From NCBI GenBank assembly GCA_947498025.1, contig CANMJR010000024.1:1-43067 (forward strand): a DNA stretch of 43,067 nucleotides, in the 5' to 3' direction. This document shows, in pieces, positions 34,394 through 42,922 of the stretch. The notes beneath the pieces were generated by a model. The model ran no database searches. It had not been told where the DNA came from and saw nothing but the letters and a program-made list of their open reading frames with translations. The stretch comes from Helicobacteraceae bacterium (GTDB lineage Bacteria; Campylobacterota; Campylobacteria; Campylobacterales; Sulfurimonadaceae). The translations under genes and the position numbers were made by a program. Within the stretch, counting starts at the first letter, position 1, and every line of letters starts with the position of its first letter.

Positions 34394-35299
34394 ATGACAA
34401 TGGAAAATTTTGCACTTATATTTACAGCTCTATTTATCGGCTATATCCTAAACAAAAGAGAGGTCTTCTCCAAAGATGCACCTCTGATTTTAAACCAGTT
34501 TATACTCTATATCTCACTTCCGGCGATGGCTCTACTGCAGATTCCAAAGCTTACCCTCTCCTACGAGGTTATTATCCCTGTTTTTATAGCGTGGATTGTT
34601 ATGAGCGTGAGTGCTCTGCTTATCTTTTATATCTCCAAATTTCTTTCGTTTTCCAGAGAGGAGACGGGTGCATTGATGCTTGTTGGGGTTCTTGGAAACA
34701 CCTCATTTTTAGGTATTCCCATAATTTCGGCATACTTTGGAGAGAAAGCATTGGGCTATGTTTTAATGTATGACCAACTAGGTTCCTTTATAGCACTCTC
34801 AACTTATGGAACTTTTGTCTCAGTTTACTACTCAAGTCACAAAAAAGTTGACAAAAAAGCAATACTCTTAAAGATTATAAAATTTCCGCCGTTTTTATCT
34901 CTGTTTGTAGCACTTTTCTTTATAGGCACTGCGTTTTATCCGCTCGTGACAAGCGTACTCTCTTCGCTCGCAAGCACCATAGTTCCGCTCGCTCTCGTCT
35001 CCGTCGGTCTGCAATTGAGATTTAAACTTCCGGCACATGAGATAAAACCTTTTAGCGTCGCACTTTTTGTGACATTGGTCATCGCTCCGCTGGCTGCCTA
35101 TGGAATCTCTCTTCTATTCTCATGGCACAACAGTGCATCTCAAATCTCTATTATGGAAGCGAGCATGGGGCCCATGATAACAGCCGGAGCGGTAGCCACC
35201 ATGTCAGGATTAGCTCCAAAATTAAGCTCTTCCATCATCGGCTATGGAACGCTTTTATCGTTTTTCACTACTTGGGTTGTTTATAGACTTATAGTCTAA
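34394..35299 (+). CDS. AEC-family transporter
   Basis: A 301-residue membrane protein with ten hydrophobic segments of the auxin-efflux-carrier (AEC) family: FTALFIGYILNKREVFSKDA, LNQFILYISLPAMALLQIP, VGVLGNTSFLGIPIISAYFG and the C-terminal MEASMGPMITAGAVATMSG. Bacterial members move small carboxylates such as malate or malonate; the substrate is not predictable here. The ATG at 34394 is preceded by CAAGGAAAC from the end of repeat copy D. ychJ follows after 22 bases and is probably cotranscribed. Confidence 0.9.
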   Translation: MTMENFALIFTALFIGYILNKREVFSKDAPLILNQFILYISLPAMALLQIPKLTLSYEVIIPVFIAWIVMSVSALLIFYISKFLSFSREETGALMLVGVLGNTSFLGIPIISAYFGEKALGYVLMYDQLGSFIALSTYGTFVSVYYSSHKKVDKKAILLKIIKFPPFLSLFVALFFIGTAFYPLVTSVLSSLASTIVPLALVSVGLQLRFKLPAHEIKPFSVALFVTLVIAPLAAYGISLLFSWHNSASQISIMEASMGPMITAGAVATMSGLAPKLSSSIIGYGTLLSFFTTWVVYRLIV

Positions 35300-35321
35300 A
35301 TATTTTTAAAAGGAGATGCCT

Positions 35322-35762
35322 TTGCGTCCATGTTACTGCGATAGTAAAAAAGAGTTTAGTGCGTGTTGTGAGCCGTTTTTAAGCGGCATTCAAAAACCGT
35401 CCACTCCTGTACAGCTTATGCGAAGCAGATATAGTGCTTTTGCAGTGGGCGACGGCAAATATCTTGTAAAAACAACTGCAAAAGAGAACCGCTACGAAGA
35501 GGATGCAAAACTCATAAAAGAGTCTGCGCAAAATATTGTTTGGCTTGGGCTTGAGGTTTTATATGAGAGTGAAAATCAGGTCGAATTTAAAGCCTACTAC
35601 AAAGAGAGAGATGGAATCAATGTGTTGCATGAAAAGAGCAGTTTTGTCAAAGAAGAGGGCATGTGGCTCTACAAAGACGGGATACTCTTTAACTCTAAAA
35701 TAGAGAGAAATGAGCCCTGTCCATGCAAAAGCGGCAAAAAATATAAAAAGTGTTGCGGGTGA
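35322..35762 (+). CDS. ychJ: YchJ-family protein with two SEC-C motifs
   Basis: A 146-residue protein with a SEC-C zinc motif at each end: CYCDSKKEFSACCEPF and EPCPCKSGKKYKKCCG, around an NTF2-like middle domain (PVQLMRSRYSAFAVGDGKYLVKT). This is the YchJ/UPF0225 architecture, function unknown. The best start is the TTG at 35322, six bases after AGGAG, giving (M)RPCYCDS; the ATG at 35316 is directly against the AGGAG and is less likely. The gene follows the AEC transporter closely. Confidence 0.88.
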   Translation: MRPCYCDSKKEFSACCEPFLSGIQKPSTPVQLMRSRYSAFAVGDGKYLVKTTAKENRYEEDAKLIKESAQNIVWLGLEVLYESENQVEFKAYYKERDGINVLHEKSSFVKEEGMWLYKDGILFNSKIERNEPCPCKSGKKYKKCCG

Positions 35763-35771
35763 TTTAACCCG
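35756..35771. terminator. Small hairpin between ychJ and slyD
   Basis: CGGGT (35756-35760) pairs with ACCCG (35767-35771) around GATTTA. It overlaps the ychJ stop and lies between converging genes. No T-run follows, so it is a weak candidate. Confidence 0.35.
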
Positions 35772-35795
35772 AATTATGCAATGCGAATGGGCAGC

Positions 35796-36275
35796 TTAAT
35801 CGTGGTGATGATGCCCATGATTTAAAATTGCATCCATCTCCTCTTCACTCAGCTCTTGAACCTCTGTGATAGTTCCCTCAAAGGTGAGCGTGCGTCCGAC
35901 AAGCGGATGGTTGGCATTGAGGGTTGCAAAATCATCCTCAATATTTGTCACCACATAAATAACCCCCTCTTCCGGAGACTCATCTATGTAACCGTCAAGC
36001 TCCATGCCGATAAAAATATCCTCCGGAAGTTCGTCTATCGACTCTTGAAATATCAACTCCTCTTTGTACGCACCAAAGGCTTTCTCTGGCGGTAGGGTTA
36101 CCTTAAACGACTCATTTGCCTCTTTTCCCTCAAGAATATCTTCAAGCTCTTGAAATATATGACCATGCCCGCCATGAAGATAAATAAGCTCCTCTTCACC
36201 AGGATTTAGATGCACTCCATCTGCATCGCTCAAGCGATAATTGAGGTGCACAAGTAAGTTTTTAGAAATTTTCAT
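35796..36275 (-). CDS. slyD: FKBP-type peptidyl-prolyl isomerase SlyD
   Basis: A 159-residue SlyD-type protein. The FKBP domain is split by the insert-in-flap chaperone domain: NYRLSDADGVHLNPG, YLHGGHGHIFQELEDILEGKE, LPPEKAFGAYKEELIF, then TLNANHPLVGRTLTFEGTI and a histidine-rich tail ending GHHHHD, a nickel/zinc-binding feature of SlyD. It acts as folding catalyst and metal chaperone, for example for hydrogenase. The start at 36275 is chosen for the AAAGGA eight bases upstream; codons further up to 36389 are not part of the family. Confidence 0.9.
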   Translation of the reverse strand: MKISKNLLVHLNYRLSDADGVHLNPGEEELIYLHGGHGHIFQELEDILEGKEANESFKVTLPPEKAFGAYKEELIFQESIDELPEDIFIGMELDGYIDESPEEGVIYVVTNIEDDFATLNANHPLVGRTLTFEGTITEVQELSEEEMDAILNHGHHHHD

Positions 36276-36317
36276 AAAGAAATCCTTTATTTTTTTTGGA
36301 TTATAACATAATACAAA

Positions 36318-36335
36318 ATGCCAAATATTTGGCAT
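36318..36335. promoter_or_regulatory. 18-bp palindrome between divergent slyD and cupin genes
   Basis: ATGCCAAATATTTGGCAT is a perfect palindrome, 43 bases from slyD and 67 from the cupin gene. It could be an operator for a dimeric regulator acting on both. It shares ATGCC/GGCAT ends with the operator at 30830-30851. Confidence 0.4.
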
Positions 36336-36401
36336 GTGAAAATCTTGCAAGAATGTGTTATCATCTTTTGAGAGCAAAAATTTAAACAATGAGAAAATAG
36401 A

Positions 36402-36713
36402 ATGGAAAATATATTTAAAAACAGTTCAGGAGTTCCTACGAAAGGCACTGAGAGCTTTGAAACACTTTTTGATAATGAGAAAATCAAAATAGAAAAAATC
36501 CTCTCAAATGAGCTGATTGAGGGTGAATGGTATAAGCAAAACAGCGATGAGTGGGTAGTCTTGCTCTGCGGAAGTGCTATTTTGGAGTTTGAAGACCACA
36601 CCCAAGAGTTGGTATGTGGAGATTATCTTTATATTCCAAAACTCAAAAAACACAGAGTTTTAAAAACTTCAAACGATGCCATGTGGCTGGCACTGCATTT
36701 AAAGCCTCTCTGA
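36402..36713 (+). CDS. Small cupin-domain protein
   Basis: A 103-residue single-cupin protein. After KIEKILSNELIEGEWYKQNSD comes the cupin strand EWVVLLCGSAILEFED (motif 1), then LVCGDYLYIPKLKKHRVLKTS (motif 2, with the H-R-V of the metal site). The first motif has only part of the usual metal-binding His/Glu set. Function is unknown; it may bind a small ligand or metal. It is divergent from slyD with a palindrome between. 36714-36934, downstream, shows no supportable gene. Confidence 0.85.
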   Translation: MENIFKNSSGVPTKGTESFETLFDNEKIKIEKILSNELIEGEWYKQNSDEWVVLLCGSAILEFEDHTQELVCGDYLYIPKLKKHRVLKTSNDAMWLALHLKPL

Positions 36714-36934
36714 TCAAAAAATACAGACACAAATATAAAGATGTTTTATGAATTTATTCCGATAATGTAATACTTAAAGTCATTCCAAATCAATTTTCCT
36801 CTATGTCCGATATCTTTTTTATAGTTCCTTGATGGATATGCTCGATTTAAATGATTCGCTAATTGCATTAGCCAACGCTGGCACCAAGATTATTCGAAAA
36901 CCGAACTCCACAAAACCCCTAAAACGGAAACTTC

Positions 36935-39900
36935 CTAAATATTTTTCCACTCATTTTTAACAGCCTTAGCATCTTCTTCACGATTTACTAGAGTAAATAA
37001 TTCATAAGAATCCGAATATTTTTTATCAGATTCTTTTTGATTTCCATCCATTCTATAAGCACGGCCATAAAGACGAAGTATTTTAGCTTGGTCGGATTCA
37101 AAATTATTGTTTTTAGCAATCACTTCAGCTTCCGAAATATACGCATATGCATCTTTAGTATTTTTCTTATCAAGTAGTATATTAATTAATGAAATTAAAG
37201 TTGCAACAACGCGACGATCCATATTCATCTCTATAAAATTATTTAATGCTGAGATTAACGCGATTTTTGCTTCATCAAGATTGCCCATATCAGCATAATT
37301 ACGCCCCTTGGCAAGCAGTGCATTAGCACTACCTACAAGATTACCTATACGATTCATAGCATCAGCAGAGTGAATAAAATGTTCAAGTGCCATTTCCATC
37401 TCACCACGTTTACTACGTAAATAACCAAGAGACAACTCTACATTACCTATTTGACGACGATTTTTTAATTTTTTAAATAGCTCTAAACTGCGAATATTGT
37501 ATTCTAAGGCAGTATCTAACTCATTTTTATTTTCATAAAATACTGCAATATTATTGCAACATAATGCAATATGCTCTTGCGAGTCTTCCTTTTCAAAAAG
37601 TGCAAGCGCTATAAGAGCTTTTTCCAGCGCTTCATCCGTACGTCTAAGTCTATTAAGAACCCAAGATAAATTCATCAGAAGATGCCCATATTCAAGACAA
37701 TCAGTATGATTTTTTAGAAGTTCAAGAGCATTTTCATAAAATTCTATAGCTGTCTCTTTGGAACCGCGCTTTTCTTCAATACGACCAATATTTCTCACAG
37801 CATTTGCTTTCTCAAGCTCATTATCGGAGACTTCTGCAATATACTGCCATGCATTAACTGCTCCATTCATATCACCTAGGAGTTCTAGAACATCAGAATA
37901 CTCTTTATAAATTATTTTTAATGTTGGTTCTATATTTTTCAAATCCTTACCAATTGCAATTGCCTGATTAAAAAAATCTCTTGCTGTTTCATTTGCAAAA
38001 ACATTTTTTGCCTTCAATCCACTACGCACTAAAAACTCATAAGCATTCTCCATATCATTTGCTTCAAAATAGTGATGAGCAAGTGATTCTACATGTTCCT
38101 GCAATCTATCTTTAAATAGTTCTCTGATTGCTGTTGCTACTTCAAGATGCAAAGAACGTCTGCGTGCTAAGAGTAAAGTTTCGTAAACAGCTTCTTGAAT
38201 AAACGAAGTATGAAAAGAGTATTCAACTTCTGGAAATGATTGAGATTCGAAAATCATTTCACACTTTAACAAGGCATCAATATTTTTATCTATGTTTACT
38301 GTACCTGTAAGTTTCTCGATTAATTTACGGCTAAATGTCAATCCTACAACAGAAGCTTTACTTATGAGTGCATGTTCTTGTGCTGAGAGCTTGTCAAAAC
38401 GAGCAATAATTAACCCTATGATTGAATTTGGAATAGAAACCTCTGATAATTCTTTAACAATCTCTATCCCATCATCTTTTCTTTTAATTATCTCTTCATT
38501 TAAAAGTGAATGTACTATCTCTTGTATGAATAGTGGATTTCCATCAGAGCGTGTGCCGATTAAATCTATTAAATCTTTTGGAAGAGTATTAACTTTTAAA
38601 ATATTTTTAACAAGCTGTTCGCAATCATTACGCGTAAGACGTTCAAAATTGAGTTCAATCGTTCTATTTCCAAGCACTCTTCTTGCAAGTGGAAGAAGCT
38701 TAGAAGAAGATATATTTTTATCCGGACGCAACATAAGAAGCAACATAATCGGCGATTTTTGTGCTGAATGGATAAGTGAAGATATCACTTCTACAGAAGC
38801 AATATCTGAATTATGAAGATCTTCAATTGAAATAATTGTAGGTTTATGTTTTGCAAAAGTAGAGAAGGTCCAGCCAATAGCCTTAATCGTAGCTGTATTT
38901 ATCTCCTGTGCCGACATTTCTACTATCGGTACATTATATTGCTCAGATAAATTTAAATCAAGTAGTTTTCCAATCAATACAAGAGCATTTTTTGCCATAT
39001 CCGATAAAACATCTCTATCTTCATTTAATAAAAGCGGCATTGCTTCAACGAATTTTTGAGTCATTGTATCTACCATATCATCAGAATCTATACCGCATAA
39101 ATGTTTAAAGATATCAATAAATGTATGGTAAGGGGTATTTCGTCCGTATGAGTGACAACGCCCTTCGATAAATTGTAAATCACCTTGTTTGAATTTGCTT
39201 TTAAGTTCTGCATGTACACGACTTTTTCCAAATCCCGGATCAGAAATAAGAAAAATAGCCTGTCCCTCTCCACTTTTAAGACGTGCTATACTCTCCGTTA
39301 GCATAGTTATCTCCTGATTTCTGCCGATAAGAGGAACTTCATCAGTCGCACCGCCGCCTTTTAATTCAAAATCTTCAAGAGCACGTACAACTTCATAAAC
39401 ATTAACCGGATCACGTTTTCCTTTTACCATCATAGGTTCATGTTCTATAAACTCAAATAGACTTTTTGTTTGATTATAAGTGAAAGCAGAAATAAAAATT
39501 TGTCCATTTACTGCTTGTGATTCAAGTCTTGAAGCAAGATTAACGGTATCACCCATCACTGTATAGTCCATACGTGCATTCGATCCCATGTCTCCGGCAA
39601 TAACAACACCGGTATTTATCCCAACATGTAATGTTAAAGGTTTTTCAAGTTTCACAGGAAGGTTTTTATTAAATTCTACAATTTTTCTATTCATCTCTAT
39701 AGCGGCACGAAGAGCAAGTTCGGGATCATTCTCATGCGTGATTGGAGCACCGAAAATTGCCATAATACAGTCACCGATAAACTTGTCTATATATCCTTCA
39801 TACTCAATTACGGTATCTCCCATAATCTGAAGGCAAGCATTCATAATAGTTGTAACTTCTTCTGGATCTAACTTTTCGCTCATGGCTGTAAAACCAGATA

Positions 39901-40177
39901 AATCAGCAAATAAAACAGTAACCATTTTGCGTTCTGAATGGTGCTTGTCTTCTGATACGTTAGAATTTATTATATTCGCTTGTACTGGATTTATTTCCTG
40001 ATAACTTGAAATATAAGTATTATTGGATGGAAGTCTAAATCCACAATTAGCACAGTATATATCACCCTCATAAGCAACAGTCTGACATTGATCACAAACT
40101 AAAATAAGACGGAGACCACACTCGGTACAGAAATGAACATTATCGCGATTTTCATGATTACAAGATTGACATTTGAT
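36935..40177 (-). CDS. Zinc-ribbon / class III adenylate cyclase / AAA ATPase / TPR protein
   Basis: About 1080 residues. The N-terminus has two zinc ribbons (C-x2-C...C-x2-C twice: KCQSCNHENRDNVHFCTECG and CDQCQTVAYEGDIYCANCG). A class III cyclase domain follows (about 80-255): VTVLFADLSGFTAMSEKL and FIGDCIMAIFGAP give the two metal Asp, DKFIGD the Lys, DYTVMGDTVNLASR the transition-state residues. Then an AAA/STAND ATPase (Walker A SDPGFGKSR near 310, SIEDLHNSD) and a TPR array to the end. From the first ATG (39925) the frame has 996 codons and would lose the zinc ribbons. The in-frame codons upstream are clearly coding but contain no ATG, GTG or TTG; GAGGAG lies six bases before an ATC at 40177, giving (M)KCQSC, as in relatives. 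So AUC is the likely start. Confidence 0.85.
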   Translation of the reverse strand: MKCQSCNHENRDNVHFCTECGLRLILVCDQCQTVAYEGDIYCANCGFRLPSNNTYISSYQEINPVQANIINSNVSEDKHHSERKMVTVLFADLSGFTAMSEKLDPEEVTTIMNACLQIMGDTVIEYEGYIDKFIGDCIMAIFGAPITHENDPELALRAAIEMNRKIVEFNKNLPVKLEKPLTLHVGINTGVVIAGDMGSNARMDYTVMGDTVNLASRLESQAVNGQIFISAFTYNQTKSLFEFIEHEPMMVKGKRDPVNVYEVVRALEDFELKGGGATDEVPLIGRNQEITMLTESIARLKSGEGQAIFLISDPGFGKSRVHAELKSKFKQGDLQFIEGRCHSYGRNTPYHTFIDIFKHLCGIDSDDMVDTMTQKFVEAMPLLLNEDRDVLSDMAKNALVLIGKLLDLNLSEQYNVPIVEMSAQEINTATIKAIGWTFSTFAKHKPTIISIEDLHNSDIASVEVISSLIHSAQKSPIMLLLMLRPDKNISSSKLLPLARRVLGNRTIELNFERLTRNDCEQLVKNILKVNTLPKDLIDLIGTRSDGNPLFIQEIVHSLLNEEIIKRKDDGIEIVKELSEVSIPNSIIGLIIARFDKLSAQEHALISKASVVGLTFSRKLIEKLTGTVNIDKNIDALLKCEMIFESQSFPEVEYSFHTSFIQEAVYETLLLARRRSLHLEVATAIRELFKDRLQEHVESLAHHYFEANDMENAYEFLVRSGLKAKNVFANETARDFFNQAIAIGKDLKNIEPTLKIIYKEYSDVLELLGDMNGAVNAWQYIAEVSDNELEKANAVRNIGRIEEKRGSKETAIEFYENALELLKNHTDCLEYGHLLMNLSWVLNRLRRTDEALEKALIALALFEKEDSQEHIALCCNNIAVFYENKNELDTALEYNIRSLELFKKLKNRRQIGNVELSLGYLRSKRGEMEMALEHFIHSADAMNRIGNLVGSANALLAKGRNYADMGNLDEAKIALISALNNFIEMNMDRRVVATLISLINILLDKKNTKDAYAYISEAEVIAKNNNFESDQAKILRLYGRAYRMDGNQKESDKKYSDSYELFTLVNREEDAKAVKNEWKNI

Positions 40178-40259
40178 GATAAACTCCTCTACAAAGTAAT
40201 AGCAATAATTATAAACTTTATTCCTTAAATAGTACCCTATTAAAATTGCTCTATATGGG

Positions 40260-40274
40260 GATTCAAAATACTCA
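40260..40274. repeat. 15-bp direct repeat, left of the transposase fragment
   Basis: GATTCAAAATACTCA occurs here and again at 40999-41013, bracketing the IS4-type fragment (724 bases between). A duplicated target is one explanation, although 15 bases is more than IS4 elements usually make; a repeat from an internal deletion is another. Just inside, CTGCCATTAAGTTAAG resembles an IS end. Confidence 0.6.
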
Positions 40275-40292
40275 CTGCCATTAAGTTAAGAA

Positions 40293-40988
40293 CTAAAAGC
40301 ATATTTTTTTACTCCTTTTATGATAATTACAAAGTTGATAATCAGAAGTTTTAATCCTTGGAATTTTTCTATTTGGTCTAATTTGTACGGGATTTGTTCT
40401 GAATAATTTTTCTAATCGTTCTAGTAAATCGGTTGGAGGGTTTTGATCAAATAAAAGTTCTAGTGCTTGATTCTTAATGGCATTAAATGATACAGCATGA
40501 TTTACCTGTTGTTTATTCAGAGTTTTTTTCTGTTTGAGTTCTTCATTTATATCGCTTGTTAATATCGTTTCAAGACCACTAAGGTATATTGTAGAATAAA
40601 AATCTTGATATATTGAATGAGCCGTTTTACCTGAAAAGTTTTCAAGGGTTAATCTATTTTTGATAATGCCATAAAATTCTTCCACTCCCCAGCGTAAATA
40701 ATAAATATCTTTAAACTCATCGGTTGGGAACTCTACTTCATCAAGCAGGTTAGTCACTAACACTTCATACTCTCCTGTTGAGAGAGTAACACGAACAAAT
40801 CTTACTTTTATATTTTTTGGTAAATTAAACTTTTCAATCTCTTTGTCTTTTGTGTGATGTACTTCAAGAGTAATGGTTCTATCACTTGAACCTTCACCTG
40901 CAAGCATTTGTCGTGCTTCTTTAAAAGATGCACGAGAACAACGCATTACAAACTTCTTGCCTGCTTTACAAAGAGTGGATAAGTGGGG
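40293..40988 (-). pseudogene. IS4-family transposase, C-terminal fragment
   Basis: The frame from 40988 (no start; ATG at 40946) to 40293 encodes the C-terminal half of an IS4-type DDE transposase. The YREK box is visible in IYYLRWGVEEFYGIIKNRL (Y-x2-R-x3-E-x6-K), preceded by VRFVRVTLSTGEYEVLVTNL. The N-terminal DNA-binding part and the first catalytic Asp are missing; full proteins have about 370-450 residues. The frame opens after a TGA that lies near the right-hand 15-bp repeat. It cannot be active. The end CTGCCATTAAGTTAAGAAC beyond its stop is probably the IS right terminus. Confidence 0.8.
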
Positions 40989-40998
40989 TCATTCCAGT

Positions 40999-41013
40999 GA
41001 TTCAAAATACTCA
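40999..41013. repeat. 15-bp direct repeat, right of the transposase fragment
   Basis: Second copy of GATTCAAAATACTCA. The following 230 bases (41014-41243) hold no complete gene. They contain two small hairpins, TACCC-CTTGA-GGGTA near 41023-41037 and CCATC-CACTTT-GATGG near 41088-41103, and a short plus-strand reading ending EGKNGLCRLETEA that could be the tail of a decayed IS605-type tnpB. Confidence 0.6.
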
Positions 41014-41243
41014 GAACGAGGTACCCCTTGAGGGTAAAAACGGACTATGCCGATTAGAAACTGAAGCTTAACAATCTCTCAATTAGCCATCCACTTTGAT
41101 GGACGGCTTGATGACGCTTTAACCCTACCTTCCGACTTTCTTAGATAATTGCACTTATTTTTAGAATTGGCGAAAACATATTGCCATTGGTTAGGCTTAT
41201 ATGCTAATAAAACATGCTCTGTTTAACTCTTTTTTAACAATTT

Positions 41244-41762
41244 CTATTTAACCCCTTGTTCATTTAGTATTTTATAACCTTTACAACCATTATTATTCCC
41301 GTTATCACATGCTTTACCAAACAATTTCTTCGCTTTTGACTTATCTTGTCTAACACCTTCTCCCGTACTATATAAAACTCCTAAATTTAGACAACCACCC
41401 ATATTTTGTTCACTATCACACACTTTGGCATAAAGTTCACTTGCTTTTTTCTTATCTTGTTGTATGCCATCTCCATTATCATACAAAATACCTAGATTGT
41501 AACAACTACGTATATGTCCACTATCACATGCTTTGCCAAATAGTTCTTTTGCTTTTAACTTATTTTGTTTTACACCATCTCCATTATTATACAAAAGACC
41601 TAAATTGAAACAAGCACCCATACTCCCAATATCACAGGCTTTTGTCCATAATTTATTTGCTTTTTTAAAATTGCCATTTTTTGCTTCTTTGACTCCATCA
41701 CTTGTTAAATCAGCACTCAAGCTTCCTATCATTAACACTAAAATTAATATTATTTTTATCAT
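41244..41762 (-). CDS. Secreted Sel1-repeat protein (Hcp-like)
   Basis: A 172-residue protein with a signal peptide (MIKIILILVLMIGSLSAD) and four Sel1-like repeats of about 36 residues, each with AC..G.....C.NLGLLY-N-GDGV and KAKELFGKACDSG elements. The cysteine pairs in each repeat are as in Helicobacter cysteine-rich Hcp proteins, where they form disulfides. Such periplasmic repeat proteins act as interaction scaffolds; Hcp proteins bind cell-wall-related ligands. It has no genes linked to it on the same strand and lies between mobile sequences. Confidence 0.88.
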   Translation of the reverse strand: MIKIILILVLMIGSLSADLTSDGVKEAKNGNFKKANKLWTKACDIGSMGACFNLGLLYNNGDGVKQNKLKAKELFGKACDSGHIRSCYNLGILYDNGDGIQQDKKKASELYAKVCDSEQNMGGCLNLGVLYSTGEGVRQDKSKAKKLFGKACDNGNNNGCKGYKILNEQGVK

Positions 41763-41904
41763 CTTTATCCCTCCTTTGTTTAACGAAGATTATAACTAAA
41801 AAACAATTTAAGTTATTAAGATTGACAGTGATGGCGAGATTACAAAAAATGATTTCTATGTTAGTTGGTACGCTTCTATTTTTCTTTTATATGCAAACTC
41901 TGGA

Positions 41905-42225
41905 ATGCCTCTAAAAAAGAAATTGGAACTTGCCAGACTCTCATCCTATGTTATTTTTCCACATTTAAAAAAAGTAAAAAAAACGATAACTCCAAATAAA
42001 AGTAGTTCATCAAAAAAGTACACAATAAAAGACGAGACAGTTGTAGAATACCAAATAAGTGAAAATTCAGCAACAAAGCCAATTCGTGAAAAATCTTTTT
42101 TTCATGGTTTGAGACTATACGATTTTTCAGATGCTCGCTTTAAAATAACTAAAACTAAAGATGAGATAGAACAGACAGAAGAATATTTAAATGTTCTTAC
42201 TAAGCACCTAAATAAATTAAGCTAA
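41905..42225 (+). CDS. Unknown small protein; frame open upstream without a start
   Basis: From the ATG at 41905 it has 106 residues (MPLKKKLELARLSSYVIF at the start), basic, without known motif. The same frame is open from 41812 and the extra 31 codons look like protein (IDSDGEITKNDFYVSWYASI), with no ATG, GTG or TTG there and a TAA just before. Either the gene lost its 5' end or its start, or translation begins at 41905 despite a weak ribosome binding site. It may be part of the element that starts here. The family is not recognised. Confidence 0.5.
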   Translation: MPLKKKLELARLSSYVIFPHLKKVKKTITPNKSSSSKKYTIKDETVVEYQISENSATKPIREKSFFHGLRLYDFSDARFKITKTKDEIEQTEEYLNVLTKHLNKLS

Positions 42226-42322
42226 AGTTCCATTACAAGCATTCTTCTATCTTCCCCACAAAAAAATGACAAAAAAATACCTTTCCTTTAAACTTACGCT
42301 CGATTAATTAATTTCCACCAAA

Positions 42323-42338
42323 AAGCATTCCGATGCTT
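42323..42338 (+). terminator. Tetraloop hairpin upstream of the small OB-like gene
   Basis: AAGCAT-TCCG-ATGCTT is a perfect 6-bp stem with a four-base loop, followed by CTTAAAC. It lies between two plus-strand genes and may end the first message or regulate the second. There is no T-run. Confidence 0.4.
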
Positions 42339-42379
42339 CTTAAACGCGTAAAAGTTTATTTCCCTATAAAGGGTTTATG

Positions 42380-42637
42380 ATGTCAACATATAAAAAAGGA
42401 AAATTGCTAAGTCAATTTGTTAGTCCAGATTTTAAAAAAGAGGACGGAACAATAGTTGAAGGCAAAGTAAAAATACAAATATTGGAAGTGGTGACACTTA
42501 AAAATGGCGAAATAAAAAACGAGTTGATAGATATCTCTATCCCAAAAGAAAAACTTGCTCTCTATAAAGACAAGATTGGTTCAACCGTAGAAGTTGAAGT
42601 TGGCGTAATAGGAAAGTGTAGTTACTACGGTATCTAA
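42380..42637 (+). CDS. Small beta-rich protein, possible phage ssDNA-binding protein
   Basis: An 85-residue protein starting MSTYKKGKLLSQF. It is rich in alternating hydrophobic/charged strands (VEGKVKIQILEVVTLKNGEI, STVEVEVGVIGKCSYYGI), as expected for an OB-fold. Its size and position just before a gene resembling a rolling-circle replication initiator fit the single-stranded-DNA-binding protein of a filamentous phage (gpV-like), but there is no diagnostic motif. AAAGGG lies six bases before the second of two ATGs (42380), chosen as start; 42377 is possible. Confidence 0.55.
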   Translation: MSTYKKGKLLSQFVSPDFKKEDGTIVEGKVKIQILEVVTLKNGEIKNELIDISIPKEKLALYKDKIGSTVEVEVGVIGKCSYYGI

Positions 42638-42922
42638 ATAAATACATCGTAATGAGAGGAACTCTGATTCTGTTTGTGAGGCGACGAACAAAAGAAGAAG
42701 AGTGCCTCGAATGACGACTAATTTCTCCGAGTTCTTGGTAACACTCGGTTCTTAACATATTTATAGAATAAAACTAGATGTTAACAATCGAAAATATATC
42801 AAAAAAACGAACTCCGAAGATGAGGACGGGAAGGAAGAACGCCTTAGTGATGACGCCCGCCCGCAATCGTAGTAGGAGGCTATCCTTAGCCTCCTTTAAT
42901 AACTAACATTAAAGGTAAAAAA
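42638..42922 (+). other. Structured non-coding region, possible origin or leader
   Basis: The 285 bases have no gene but several potential stems: GAGGC/GCCTC near 42680-42710, CCGAGT-N10-ACTCGG near 42736-42757, and a perfect AGGAGGCTA-TCCT-TAGCCTCCT at 42874-42895 just before the next gene's ribosome binding site. Base composition is higher in G+C than the surroundings in the last third. In filamentous phages and rolling-circle plasmids the origin lies in such a region next to the initiator gene. This is a suggestion only. Confidence 0.4.

Noticed and set aside
36832-36960. Plus-strand 42-codon frame (MDMLDLNDSLIALA..)
   Set aside because: No ribosome binding site, runs antisense into the end of the cyclase gene, no family resemblance.
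42537-42758. Minus-strand 73-codon frame over the structured region
   Set aside because: Covers the end of the small plus-strand gene and the stems; no ribosome binding site or family.
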